Positions 35,564 through 42,351 of a stretch of 64,000 nucleotides of DNA are shown one piece after another (position 1 is the first letter of the stretch; every line of letters begins with the position of its first letter). The position numbers and the translations under genes were made by a program. The stretch lies in contig JBEBFY010000006.1 in the NCBI GenBank assembly GCA_040081715.1, forward strand, positions 1 to 64,000, given 5' to 3'. The notes below the pieces were generated by a model that was not told the origin of the DNA, ran no database searches, and saw only the letters and a program-made list of their open reading frames with translations. The DNA is from CANKJK01 sp040081715 (GTDB lineage: Bacteria; Acidobacteriota; Vicinamibacteria; Vicinamibacterales; UBA2999).

Positions 35564-35875
35564 ATGAAGGATCAATACACCGCCCAGGAACGGCAGGCCG
35601 TCGAGAAGACCATCTCGCAGATTCAGGGGCAGGGTTGGGGCATCGCGTTTGGCGTGGCATGCGCCATCGGTCTCGTCGCAGCGACCAATATCCTCATCCT
35701 CCGCGGCGGTCCGGTCATCGGCCCGCATCTCAGTCTGTTGCGGTGGTACTTCCCGGGCTACAGCATGACGGTGGGTGGGAGCCTGATCGGCGGGGTCTAC
35801 GCGTTCGTCGTGGGCTACGGCCTGGGCCGGATGGTCGCCACGGTTTACAATCGCCTCACAAAGATTCTCCGCTGA
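35564..35875 (+). CDS. Small two-helix membrane protein, paralogue of the previous gene
   Basis: The 103-residue product starts with a charged stretch (MKDQYTAQERQAVEKTISQI), then a helix (GIAFGVACAIGLVAATNILI), a loop LLRWYFPGYSMTVGG and a second helix (GGVYAFVVGYGLGRMVA). The loop plus helix share the pattern LLxxYFxGYxxxxxGxLxG with the upstream protein. I chose the ATG at 35564, which has CAGGAG just before it, over an earlier in-frame ATG at 35522 inside the previous gene. Function unknown. Confidence 0.7.
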   Translation: MKDQYTAQERQAVEKTISQIQGQGWGIAFGVACAIGLVAATNILILRGGPVIGPHLSLLRWYFPGYSMTVGGSLIGGVYAFVVGYGLGRMVATVYNRLTKILR

Positions 35876-35962
35876 TGGCTGAGCCTTGTGCCGAACGCCT
35901 GACCCTGACGAGCACGATGTAACCGGGGAGGCGACACGGCCGCTGGGGGCGGGCGTGGCGCC

Positions 35963-36883
35963 TCAGGCGTGGGTGCGGGTGGCTGACTTCCTGATCGTCG
36001 GCAGCGCCGGCCGGCCGTACTGCCGCTCGATGGCGGCCATGTCGAGGTCCAGGGACGCCAGGTCTTCGATCGCGACGAGGGGAAACTCGGTCGGCGCTGG
36101 CAGGTCCAGCACCTTCGCATAGCCGCCGCACTCCCCGCAGAGCTGCAGCCGCCGGCCCGGGATCTCAGGATTGGGCGCGGCCGTCAGAAACGATTCGCCG
36201 TCGTTGGCGCAGTACGCGCAGCGGTAGCTGGACAACGTCCACCCCATCGCGCAGAAGGAACAGCGCAGGGTGTGGCCTGCTTCGCCCGCCTCCATCAGTG
36301 CCGGCCAGGACCCGCACGCGGGGCAGAACCCGCGGTCCCACCGGGCCAGGGCGTCCCCGAGGGGTGTGCCCGCCGCCACGGCGGCGTCCGCGAAGATGTT
36401 TCGCTGCAGCAGGTGCGCCAGGGGCGCCACGGAGAGTTCCGCCACCAGCCAGAGCAGGTCCGGTGTCACCGAGGCGTGCTCGGCCAGGGCGCGCACACGG
36501 TGCTGGTCACGGCCGAAACAGGCGGAGATGACGGCGGCCGGGTCCAGGTGCTCGTCGAAGGCCGCCTGAATCGCCTGGGCAGCCCCAGCCGTCCGGCCGG
36601 TATTCAGGCGCTCGCAGAAGTCGCGGACCGCCAGGGTCAGCAATTGCTGGGGGAGGGGGACCGGCTCCCCGTGGAGGGCCGGAATGCCGTTTCCCAGTTT
36701 GGCGGCCAGATACCGGGCCGGAAGGGAGAGGCGCGGCAGGCCCCCGGCCAGAAATACCTCTGTCAGTTCGAGTTCCCGGGCCAGCAGGTTCCTCTGGAGA
36801 TCCAGCGCGGCCTCCAGATCGGGCCGTTCCTCGTGGAGTTGCAGGAGCCGTTCGTGCAGGCGCTGGTGAAGGGAGACGGACAT
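35963..36883 (-). CDS. fdhE: FdhE-like formate dehydrogenase accessory protein
   Basis: The 306-residue protein has a helical N-terminal half (residues 1-170) and a C-terminal half with four CxxC pairs: FCPACGSWP, RCSFCAMGW, RCAYCANDG and LCGECGGYAK. This is the rubredoxin-like iron- or metal-binding layout of FdhE, a cytoplasmic protein needed to mature respiratory formate dehydrogenase. No formate dehydrogenase or other Fdh gene is in the window, so it stands alone here. Its start at 36883 faces the ErpA gene (ATG 36940) across 56 bp, which must hold both promoters. Confidence 0.85.
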   Translation of the reverse strand: MSVSLHQRLHERLLQLHEERPDLEAALDLQRNLLARELELTEVFLAGGLPRLSLPARYLAAKLGNGIPALHGEPVPLPQQLLTLAVRDFCERLNTGRTAGAAQAIQAAFDEHLDPAAVISACFGRDQHRVRALAEHASVTPDLLWLVAELSVAPLAHLLQRNIFADAAVAAGTPLGDALARWDRGFCPACGSWPALMEAGEAGHTLRCSFCAMGWTLSSYRCAYCANDGESFLTAAPNPEIPGRRLQLCGECGGYAKVLDLPAPTEFPLVAIEDLASLDLDMAAIERQYGRPALPTIRKSATRTHA

Positions 36884-36939
36884 TCGGGATCCTGGACGTT
36901 ATGGCATACTTCCTCTATCCCCTCAAGGAGCAGATATCC

Positions 36940-37299
36940 ATGATCAACGTCTCCCCGGTTGCCGCGTCGAAAATCTCAGAGCTTCTGACCGAAGAAGGCA
37001 AGGCTGGCAGTGGCCTGCGCGTCTTCGTTCAGGGCGGCGGCTGTTCAGGGTTCCAGTACGGCCTGATGATCGAAGAGGCGGGCGGCGCTGGCGATCAGGT
37101 GTTCGAGTCCAACGGCATCAAGCTGTTCGTGGACCCGGTCAGCGTGAGCTACCTCAAGGGTGCCGAGGTCGACTTCGTTGACACCGTCACGGGCGGCGGC
37201 TTCACCATCAAGAATCCCCAGGCGACGTCCACCTGCGGCTGCGGCTCGTCCTTCAGCGTTGAGGGAGAGGGCGGCGGCGATCACGGTCACTCGCACTGA
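36940..37299 (+). CDS. erpA: A-type Fe-S cluster carrier ErpA
   Basis: The 119-residue protein carries the three cysteines of A-type carriers: Cys35 in QGGGCSGFQYG and Cys99/Cys101 in STCGCGSSFSV. It receives Fe-S clusters from the scaffold and passes them to target enzymes in the cytoplasm. The ATG at 36940 has AAGGAG nine bases upstream and gives the family's usual N-terminus; an in-frame ATG at 36901 would add 13 residues and is less likely. The last dozen residues (GEGGGDHGHSH) are a Gly/His tail beyond the usual end, which could bind metal. It leads a plus-strand group with a Fur-rubrerythrin fusion. Confidence 0.9.
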   Translation: MINVSPVAASKISELLTEEGKAGSGLRVFVQGGGCSGFQYGLMIEEAGGAGDQVFESNGIKLFVDPVSVSYLKGAEVDFVDTVTGGGFTIKNPQATSTCGCGSSFSVEGEGGGDHGHSH

Positions 37300-37304
37300 G
37301 TAAC

Positions 37305-38318
37305 GTGCCGGCCCTGGGCCGGCCGTTGCTATCCGCCGTGCCCACCCTTCCCGACATCCGCGATCTCAAGCCCGCAGGCGGCAAGCGATCCAGCAAGCGG
37401 GAGCAGATTCTCAACGCCTTCCTGGGGCAGGAAGGGCACCTCAGCGCCGAGGAACTGGTCTCGCTTATTCAACGCGACGACCGGCGCGTCAGCCGCGCCA
37501 CCGTCTACCGCACGCTCCAGTGGATGGTGGACGCCGGCATTGCCAGCAAGGTCGACTTCGGCGATGGCCTCGCGCGCTACGAGCGGTCCTACCGGCATCC
37601 CCGGCATTACCACCTGATCTGCAACAAGTGCCACCACTCGTTCGAGTTCATGAGCTCCGACATCGAGCAGATGGTGGACGAGGTGGCGGCGTCGCGTGGC
37701 TTTGTCGCGGTGCAGAGCGTTGTCCAGATTCACGGGACGTGCGAGGACTGCCAGACGGGCCGGCCCGCCGGTTCCGACCACGGCCTCACGGACCTGCTCT
37801 TCGCACGAGACGCACTGCGCATGGCCATCGCCACCGAGCGGAGCGGGCTGGAGTTCTACACCCGCGCCGCGAAGCTCACCAAGGATGTGCGGGGCCGGTC
37901 GATCTTCCAGAAGCTCGCGGAAGAGGAACGCCACCACCTCGGCACGCTCGAAGGCCGCTACGCGGAGCTCCTCAAGCGCGACCCGCAGCTTGAAACACGG
38001 CCCACCTTCCTGTTCTTCAAGGGTGCGGCGCACGGCCTGTTTGCGGAAGGCGCCGACCGGCTCCTGCAGGGGGTGGACGACCAGCAGGCACTCCTCGTCG
38101 GCATCCGCTGCGAACGAGGATCGCACAGGTTCTTCAAGAATTACGGCGAACGGTTCGAGGATTCCGAGGGCAAGCAGATCTTCATGGAGTTTGCCGCCGA
38201 GGAACGGGAGCACCTGGACCTGCTGATGCGCGAGTACCGCGCGCTCATCAAGCGTCAGGGCCGGCGTGCGCGGCCCACCAGGCGCACGCGCGCGACCCGC
38301 CCCAGCCGCCACGCGTGA
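37305..38318 (+). CDS. Fur/PerR-type regulator fused to a rubrerythrin-like di-iron domain
   Basis: Residues about 28-150 are a Fur-family regulator: KREQILNAFLGQEGHLSAEEL, the recognition helix in VSRATVYRTLQWM, the HYHLICNKC stretch and two zinc-type pairs Cys106/Cys109 and Cys146/Cys149. Residues about 160-320 form a four-helix ferritin-like domain with rubrerythrin-type ligands: ATERSGLEFY, KLAEEERHHLG, RCERGSHRFF and EFAAEEREHLD. The C-terminal rubredoxin of classical rubrerythrins is missing and replaced by a basic tail. A peroxide- or iron-sensing repressor joined to a peroxide-reducing domain is the natural reading. The start may be GTG 37305 or, more likely, GTG 37338, which avoids the upstream hairpin. 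It follows erpA closely and overlaps the PHP gene by 4 bp. Confidence 0.85.
   Translation: MPALGRPLLSAVPTLPDIRDLKPAGGKRSSKREQILNAFLGQEGHLSAEELVSLIQRDDRRVSRATVYRTLQWMVDAGIASKVDFGDGLARYERSYRHPRHYHLICNKCHHSFEFMSSDIEQMVDEVAASRGFVAVQSVVQIHGTCEDCQTGRPAGSDHGLTDLLFARDALRMAIATERSGLEFYTRAAKLTKDVRGRSIFQKLAEEERHHLGTLEGRYAELLKRDPQLETRPTFLFFKGAAHGLFAEGADRLLQGVDDQQALLVGIRCERGSHRFFKNYGERFEDSEGKQIFMEFAAEEREHLDLLMREYRALIKRQGRRARPTRRTRATRPSRHA
37307..37323 (+). terminator. Hairpin between erpA and the Fur-rubrerythrin gene
   Basis: A perfect 7-bp GC stem (GCCGGCC with GGCCGGC, loop CTG) lies 7 bp after the erpA stop. No T-run follows, so it may only slow transcription or protect the erpA transcript. It covers the first possible start (GTG 37305) of the next gene, which favours the later GTG at 37338. 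Confidence 0.4.
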
Positions 38319-39151
38319 TCGACCTTCACCTCCACACAACAGCCTCCGACGGACGGTGCACCCCGGCGGAACTGGTGAGTGCGGCCGCGGCTGCCGGCCT
38401 GACCTGCATGGCGGTGACCGACCACGACACAACGGCGGCGTGTGCGGAAGTGGCAGCGCTCGCGGAGGCGCGCGGCATCACCACGGTGAGCGGCATCGAG
38501 ATCACCGCCGTGGACGAGGCGCGCGACGTGCACGTCCTGGGTTACGGCATGCGTGTCGAGGACACGGACTTTCAGCGTTTTCTGGATGCGCAACTGGCGA
38601 CACGCCGGGAACGCACCAGCCGTGTCGGCCGGCGCCTTGCGCGCCTCGGTGTGCCGATTGACGTGGACGCGGTGCTGGCGTCGGTGCCGCATGGGCGCTC
38701 CGTGGGACGCCCGCACGTGGCGCGTGCCCTCGTGGCGGCCGGCCACGCTCGCAGTGTCACCGAGGCGTTCGACCGCTGGTTGAGCGTGGGTCGGCCCGCC
38801 TTCGTGCCACGTGAAGGTGCGTCGGTCGCGGAGGTGGTCGCCAGGGTCAGCCGCGCGGGTGGCATCGCGTCGCTGGCGCACCCGGGCAAGGCCCGCATGG
38901 ATGCCCGGCTGGTGGCGTTCGTCGAGGCGGGCCTTCAGGCGATCGAGGTCTTCCACCCCGACCACGCGCCTGATGCCCGCGAGCACTATCAGCGTTTTGC
39001 GACGGCCCATGGACTGCTCGTGACCGGTGGTTCCGACTTTCACGGCGACCCCGAACACGGCCGCTCGCCCGGCTGCTGCAACCTCCCGCCTGCCGCCTGG
39101 CAGGCCCTCCAGTCCCGGCTGGGGATTCCCGCTTCTGAGGGTTCACGATGA
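38315..39151 (+). CDS. PHP-domain phosphoesterase
   Basis: The 278-residue protein begins at once with the metal-binding MIDLHLHTTASDG (His5, His7), followed by AVTDHDTTAACAE, SGIEITAV, LAHPGKA and the last metal motif GGSDFHGD. These are the PHP motifs of the YciV/TrpH group, which hydrolyse 3',5'-nucleoside bisphosphates or trim short RNA. The cytoplasmic location is expected, as no signal peptide is present. The GTG start overlaps the stop of the Fur-rubrerythrin gene (GTGA), and its own end overlaps the next gene (ATGA), so translation is coupled along this cluster. Confidence 0.85.
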   Translation: MIDLHLHTTASDGRCTPAELVSAAAAAGLTCMAVTDHDTTAACAEVAALAEARGITTVSGIEITAVDEARDVHVLGYGMRVEDTDFQRFLDAQLATRRERTSRVGRRLARLGVPIDVDAVLASVPHGRSVGRPHVARALVAAGHARSVTEAFDRWLSVGRPAFVPREGASVAEVVARVSRAGGIASLAHPGKARMDARLVAFVEAGLQAIEVFHPDHAPDAREHYQRFATAHGLLVTGGSDFHGDPEHGRSPGCCNLPPAAWQALQSRLGIPASEGSR

Positions 39152-39621
39152 GCGCCGCACTCCTGACGTTGACAGGCATCTCCGTGCTGGGGCTTGCTGC
39201 CAGCTTTCTGATCGCGATGACCGCGTCGTCCTCCGCCGACATCTCGCTGCACGTCCTCATGGCGGTGTTCGCCACGATGCTGAACCTGCTCTCCCACTCG
39301 CTGATGATGTTCTACCTGCTCGGCAAGGGGCGGGCGGTGAAGGAGGCACTGGCCGAGTACCACCTCACGGGCAACTATGTGGCCCGTGTCGCGGCTCTGC
39401 GCGGTCCGGTGTTCTCGAGGGGCACCTACGCCATGGTCCTCACGATGGTCACGGCCATCATTGGCGCCAGCGTGGACGTGCGCGTGCTGCCGACGTGGCC
39501 GCACTCGACGCTGGCGGCCGTGGCGGTGCTGGTGAATGTCTGGGCCCTGTGGACCGAGACCGCGGCGCTGAGCGGTACACAGGCCATCGTGCGTGAGGTG
39601 GACGCGCGGGTCACCGGCTGA
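39148..39621 (+). CDS. Four-helix membrane protein of unknown function
   Basis: The 157-residue protein has about four hydrophobic helices (LLTLTGISVLGLAASFLIAM, VLMAVFATMLNLLSHSLMMF, TYAMVLTMVTAIIGASV, LAAVAVLVNVWALWTETAAL) and a basic loop around KGRAVKEALAEY. I do not recognise a characterised family. It is coupled by ATGA to the PHP gene before it and by TGATG to the ABC-ATPase-like gene after it. The position next to an ATPase-like protein suggests it may be the membrane partner, but it is smaller than usual ABC permeases. Confidence 0.65.
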   Translation: MSAALLTLTGISVLGLAASFLIAMTASSSADISLHVLMAVFATMLNLLSHSLMMFYLLGKGRAVKEALAEYHLTGNYVARVAALRGPVFSRGTYAMVLTMVTAIIGASVDVRVLPTWPHSTLAAVAVLVNVWALWTETAALSGTQAIVREVDARVTG

Positions 39622-40334
39622 TGCCGGACGTGATCCTGCATCTCACCGACGTCGAGAAGATCTACGGCGCCCTGCGGCCGCTCCGGCTGCGGGAGCTTGT
39701 GCTGCACGCCGGGGAGTCGGTGGCCCTGACCGGCGTCGACGGCCCAGCGGCGGCCGTGCTCGTGGATCTCATCACCGGGGCCGTGCTGCCGGACCGTGGT
39801 GAGGTGGTGGCGTTTGGCGCGCCCACGGCGGCTCCCTCGGACGGCGACGCGTGGCTGGCGTCGCTGGAGCGGTTCGGCATCCTGAGCGAGCGTGCGGTTC
39901 TGCTCGAGGCCATGACGGTGGCACAGAACCTGGCGCTGCCGTTCTCGGTGGCCCTCAACCCGATTCCCGACACCGTGATGGCGGATGTGCTGCGCCTGGC
40001 CGCCGAGGTCGGCTGCGCGGAATCGGACCTGTCGTCACGTGTGGGCGATGCGGATCCGCTGATGCGCGCGCGGGTCAGGCTCGCCCGGGCGCTGGCCACG
40101 GCACCAGACCTGCTGTTGGCCGAGCATCCCAATGCCCTGGTGTCCGCGGACCAGACGGCTGCCCTGGGCGCGGATCTGTCCCGCGTGACGGCGGCGCGCG
40201 GAATCACGGCCCTGACGCTCACGGCCGACGTCCGCTTTGCCCGATCGGTGGCGTCACGCGTCCTGCGCGTGGATCCTGCGACTGGCGCGGTGAAGGACGT
40301 GCCCGCCTGGACGGCGTGGTTCGGGCGCGGCTGA
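39621..40334 (+). CDS. ABC-ATPase-like protein lacking the Walker A lysine
   Basis: The 237-residue protein follows the ABC nucleotide-binding-domain layout: HLTDVEKIYGALRPL at the start, the Walker A place at residues 38-45, a Q-loop-like region around residue 90 and MTVAQNLALPFS, which resembles the MTVxENLxxP block of MlaF-like ATPases. The phosphate-binding loop reads GVDGPAAAVLV, so the lysine and Ser/Thr are alanines (44, 45). The signature LSGGQ is replaced by GDADPLMRARVRLARALA, and the Walker B end LLLAEHP has lost the Asp. ATP hydrolysis is therefore very unlikely; nucleotide binding is doubtful. It may be a structural or regulatory subunit with the preceding membrane protein. The frame is intact and coupled, so it is not simply decaying. 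Confidence 0.75.
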   Translation: MPDVILHLTDVEKIYGALRPLRLRELVLHAGESVALTGVDGPAAAVLVDLITGAVLPDRGEVVAFGAPTAAPSDGDAWLASLERFGILSERAVLLEAMTVAQNLALPFSVALNPIPDTVMADVLRLAAEVGCAESDLSSRVGDADPLMRARVRLARALATAPDLLLAEHPNALVSADQTAALGADLSRVTAARGITALTLTADVRFARSVASRVLRVDPATGAVKDVPAWTAWFGRG

Positions 40335-40346
40335 TCCGGCCCGCGG

Positions 40347-40985
40347 TTAGTCAGCCAGCCCGAGCAGATACGCTGCCATCTTCGGCCCCTCGCCCAGAAT
40401 CCAGCGGATGTCCGAGCGCGAACTCCACCAGCGTTCGGGCCTGGAATCGTCGAATCGGGATGCACGGACGATCAGCTTGACGTTCGTGCCCCTGAGCGCG
40501 CGGGTGAAGGCGTAGCCTGAGCGCCGGGTGTGGTATCCCGACGTGACCAGGAGAATGGATCGCCAGCCGCGCTCGACGACGAGCCGTCGCAGGGTGGTCG
40601 CTTCCTGCGCTGTGTTGTCGTGCAGTTCCGGTGGAACCAGGATGGCGGATGCCGGGATGCCGAACCGGAGGAGTTGCTGCTTCGCGTATGAGGCACCACT
40701 GGTGGGCGGCACGCCGCGTTCGAGGAGGTACGACTCCGCCGTGTCACGCTGTCCCTGCGTGAAGAGCAACAGGGGGCTGTAGCCCTCGCGATAGAGCATC
40801 GCCGCTTCAAGGGGCCGATCCATGCTGGAGCCGGCGAGGACGTGAATGACGTCGGCGTGCTCAAGGGGATCGTTGCGCCAGAAGAAGGTGCCCAGGCGTA
40901 CAAATCCAAACGCCAGCAGGACCAGAACGGCGAGTCCGAAAAAGAGTCGGAGGGGACCGCGAGGGCGGGACCGGGTAGGTGCCAC
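40347..40985 (-). CDS. YdcF/SanA (DUF218) family membrane-anchored protein
   Basis: The 212-residue protein has one N-terminal helix (residues 12-30) and a DUF218 domain: DVIHVLAGSSMDRPLEAAML, then LLLFTQGQRDTAESYL, the NTAQEATTLRRLV block and SILLVTSGYHTRRSGYAF. The family (YdcF, SanA, ElyC) is tied to envelope integrity and undecaprenyl-phosphate metabolism; the active chemistry is uncertain. The start is GTG at 40985. The gene is convergent with the ABC-like gene (12 bp between stops), and the next minus-strand gene upstream starts 40 bp away. Confidence 0.8.
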   Translation of the reverse strand: MAPTRSRPRGPLRLFFGLAVLVLLAFGFVRLGTFFWRNDPLEHADVIHVLAGSSMDRPLEAAMLYREGYSPLLLFTQGQRDTAESYLLERGVPPTSGASYAKQQLLRFGIPASAILVPPELHDNTAQEATTLRRLVVERGWRSILLVTSGYHTRRSGYAFTRALRGTNVKLIVRASRFDDSRPERWWSSRSDIRWILGEGPKMAAYLLGLAD

Positions 40986-41025
40986 GAGAATCCGGCCCCG
41001 TGACCAGGGCCGGCACCGGAAAACG

Positions 41026-41232
41026 TTAGCCGTCGGTCAGTCGAACGTCGCCTGCGCGCGGGCCCTTGGCGGAGTCTTCCACCGTGAACTCGACGCGCTG
41101 GCCTTCCCGAAGCAGCTCGAAGACCGCACCGTGGATGGCGCTGCGATGGAAGAAGTGCTCGATGCCTCCCTCGTCGCGAATGAACCCGAAACCCTTGTCG
41201 ATAAGGAGACGTGCGATGGTTCCGCTTGGCAT
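41026..41232 (-). CDS. Cold-shock domain protein (CspA family)
   Basis: The 68-residue protein is a single cold-shock domain: GTIARLLIDKGFGFIRDEGG with the RNP1-like KGFGFI, and IEHFFHRSAIHG with an RNP2-like FFH (usual form VFVH). Such proteins bind single-stranded RNA or DNA and melt RNA structure. The frame is open far upstream but the ATG at 41232 gives the family start and has a GGAGGACAGGGG purine stretch before it. A strong hairpin lies in the leader 27 bases before the start. Usual length for the family. Confidence 0.9.
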   Translation of the reverse strand: MPSGTIARLLIDKGFGFIRDEGGIEHFFHRSAIHGAVFELLREGQRVEFTVEDSAKGPRAGDVRLTDG

Positions 41233-41258
41233 AACCCCTGTCCTCCGATACGTCACGT

Positions 41259-41278
41259 CCCTGAGGAACCCCTCAGGG
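41259..41278 (-). promoter_or_regulatory. Hairpin in the 5' leader of the cold-shock gene
   Basis: A perfect 8-bp stem (CCCTGAGG with CCTCAGGG, 4-nt loop) lies 27 bp upstream of the cold-shock gene's ATG, on its transcript. The stem does not include the ribosome binding site. No T-run follows, so a terminator for the upstream zinc-ribbon gene is less likely than a leader structure that regulates or stabilises the mRNA. Confidence 0.45.
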
Positions 41279-41360
41279 TGGCGCCAGTGTAGGGACTTAC
41301 CGTTCTGGAAGTCAACCAAACGCTCGTGTCGAATGGAGGGACTTCCTCCACCGGCGCCCG

Positions 41361-41648
41361 CTAGGCGGAGGGTGCCTCCGGAGGGGGAACCGGGGTTTCC
41401 GGCGCTGCGGCTGGCGCAGCGGGTGGCACTGGGGGTGGGACTGCGGGTGGTTTGGCTGCCGCCGCAGGAGGCGCCGGTTTGGCGGGCGCGGTGCCCGGAG
41501 CGTTCACATACGAGGTCCAGAAGTGCCGGCCGCATGCCGCGCAGGACCAGTATTGATTTGGAGGCCAGGGCTGCCCGGCTGCCGGGTCTACCAGGTCCAT
41601 CTGAGTGCCGCACCGCTGACAACGAATCTGCAGCTCGGTTTCGCCCAT
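41361..41648 (-). CDS. Zinc-ribbon protein with Pro/Ala-rich tail
   Basis: The 95-residue product starts METELQI-like (MGETELQIRCQRCGTQM) and has two CxxC pairs (CQRC and CAAC) about 30 residues apart, a likely zinc ribbon, with WPPNQYWSC between them. From about residue 55 it is almost only alanine and proline, a flexible tail. I do not know its function. The ATG at 41648 is chosen because the CxxC motif follows at once; an ATG at 41669 is possible. Divergent from the nucleotidyltransferase gene by 59 bp. Confidence 0.65.
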   Translation of the reverse strand: MGETELQIRCQRCGTQMDLVDPAAGQPWPPNQYWSCAACGRHFWTSYVNAPGTAPAKPAPPAAAAKPPAVPPPVPPAAPAAAPETPVPPPEAPSA

Positions 41649-41707
41649 AGGACCGGGATTGTAGCGCATGCGCGAACGCCGCTTCCGGACGTGCGACACT
41701 GCGGCCG

Positions 41708-42313
41708 ATGCCCGGCACACTGATCGGCCTCGTGCTTGCCGCAGGACGCTCCAGCCGCATGGGCCGGGCCAAGGCCACGCTGCCGGATGGCGACGGCGAA
41801 CCGTTTGTCGTCCGCGTGGTCCGCATGCTCGGTGAGGCGGGCCTGACACGCGTGCTCGTCGTGACCGCGCCTGGCACGCACGACGCGATCAGTGCGGCGC
41901 TCAGGGAACACGGGGATCGCCCCGCCGTCACAGTCCTCGTGAACCCGGATCCGGATCGCGGGCAGCTCTCGTCGTTGCTGACGGGACTTGACGCTGTGGG
42001 CAACGTCGAAGGGCTTCTTGTCACGCTCGTCGATGTGCCGTTTGTGTCGGCGATAACGGTGGCTGCGGTGATCGAGGCCTGGGATCGGACGCGCGCGCCG
42101 ATCGTGCGGCCCGCCATCGGCGAGCGCCACGGACATCCTGTCATCTTCGACTGCGCGCTCTTCGATGCCCTGCGTGCGGCGCCGCTCGACGCCGGCGCCA
42201 AGCACGTGGTGCGTGCCCACGAGGCGGCCATCGTGAACGTACCGGTCTCCGACGAAGGCGCGTTCCTGGACCTGGATACGCCTGACGACTACCGGGCTGC
42301 GTTGTCTAGATGA
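41708..42313 (+). CDS. MobA/MocA-like nucleotidyltransferase
   Basis: The 201-residue protein has the N-terminal nucleotide-binding motif GLVLAAGRSSRMGRAKATLP, then NPDPDRGQLSSLLTGL, LLVTLVDVPFVS with the metal-binding Asp, RHGHPVIFD and a final LDLDTPDDY. This fits the MocA/MobA group that attaches CMP or GMP to molybdopterin, and also related enzymes of unknown target. Molybdenum cofactor use would fit the FdhE-like gene nearby, but no other Mo gene is present. It is followed after 38 bp, which hold a short tandem repeat, by the DUF255 gene. Confidence 0.8.
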   Translation: MPGTLIGLVLAAGRSSRMGRAKATLPDGDGEPFVVRVVRMLGEAGLTRVLVVTAPGTHDAISAALREHGDRPAVTVLVNPDPDRGQLSSLLTGLDAVGNVEGLLVTLVDVPFVSAITVAAVIEAWDRTRAPIVRPAIGERHGHPVIFDCALFDALRAAPLDAGAKHVVRAHEAAIVNVPVSDEGAFLDLDTPDDYRAALSR

Positions 42314-42350
42314 CGTTGTCTTGATGACGCTGTCCTGATGAGGCACTCGC
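42309..42350 (+). repeat. 14-bp imperfect tandem repeat, three units
   Basis: Three units of 14 bp (GATGACGTTGTCTT, GATGACGCTGTCCT, GATGAGGCACTCGC) fill the gap between the nucleotidyltransferase stop codon and the DUF255 start, and the latter itself begins with a fourth GATGACG. The first unit contains the stop of the upstream gene. It may be a replication-slippage product. Confidence 0.6.
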
Positions 42351-42351
42351 G

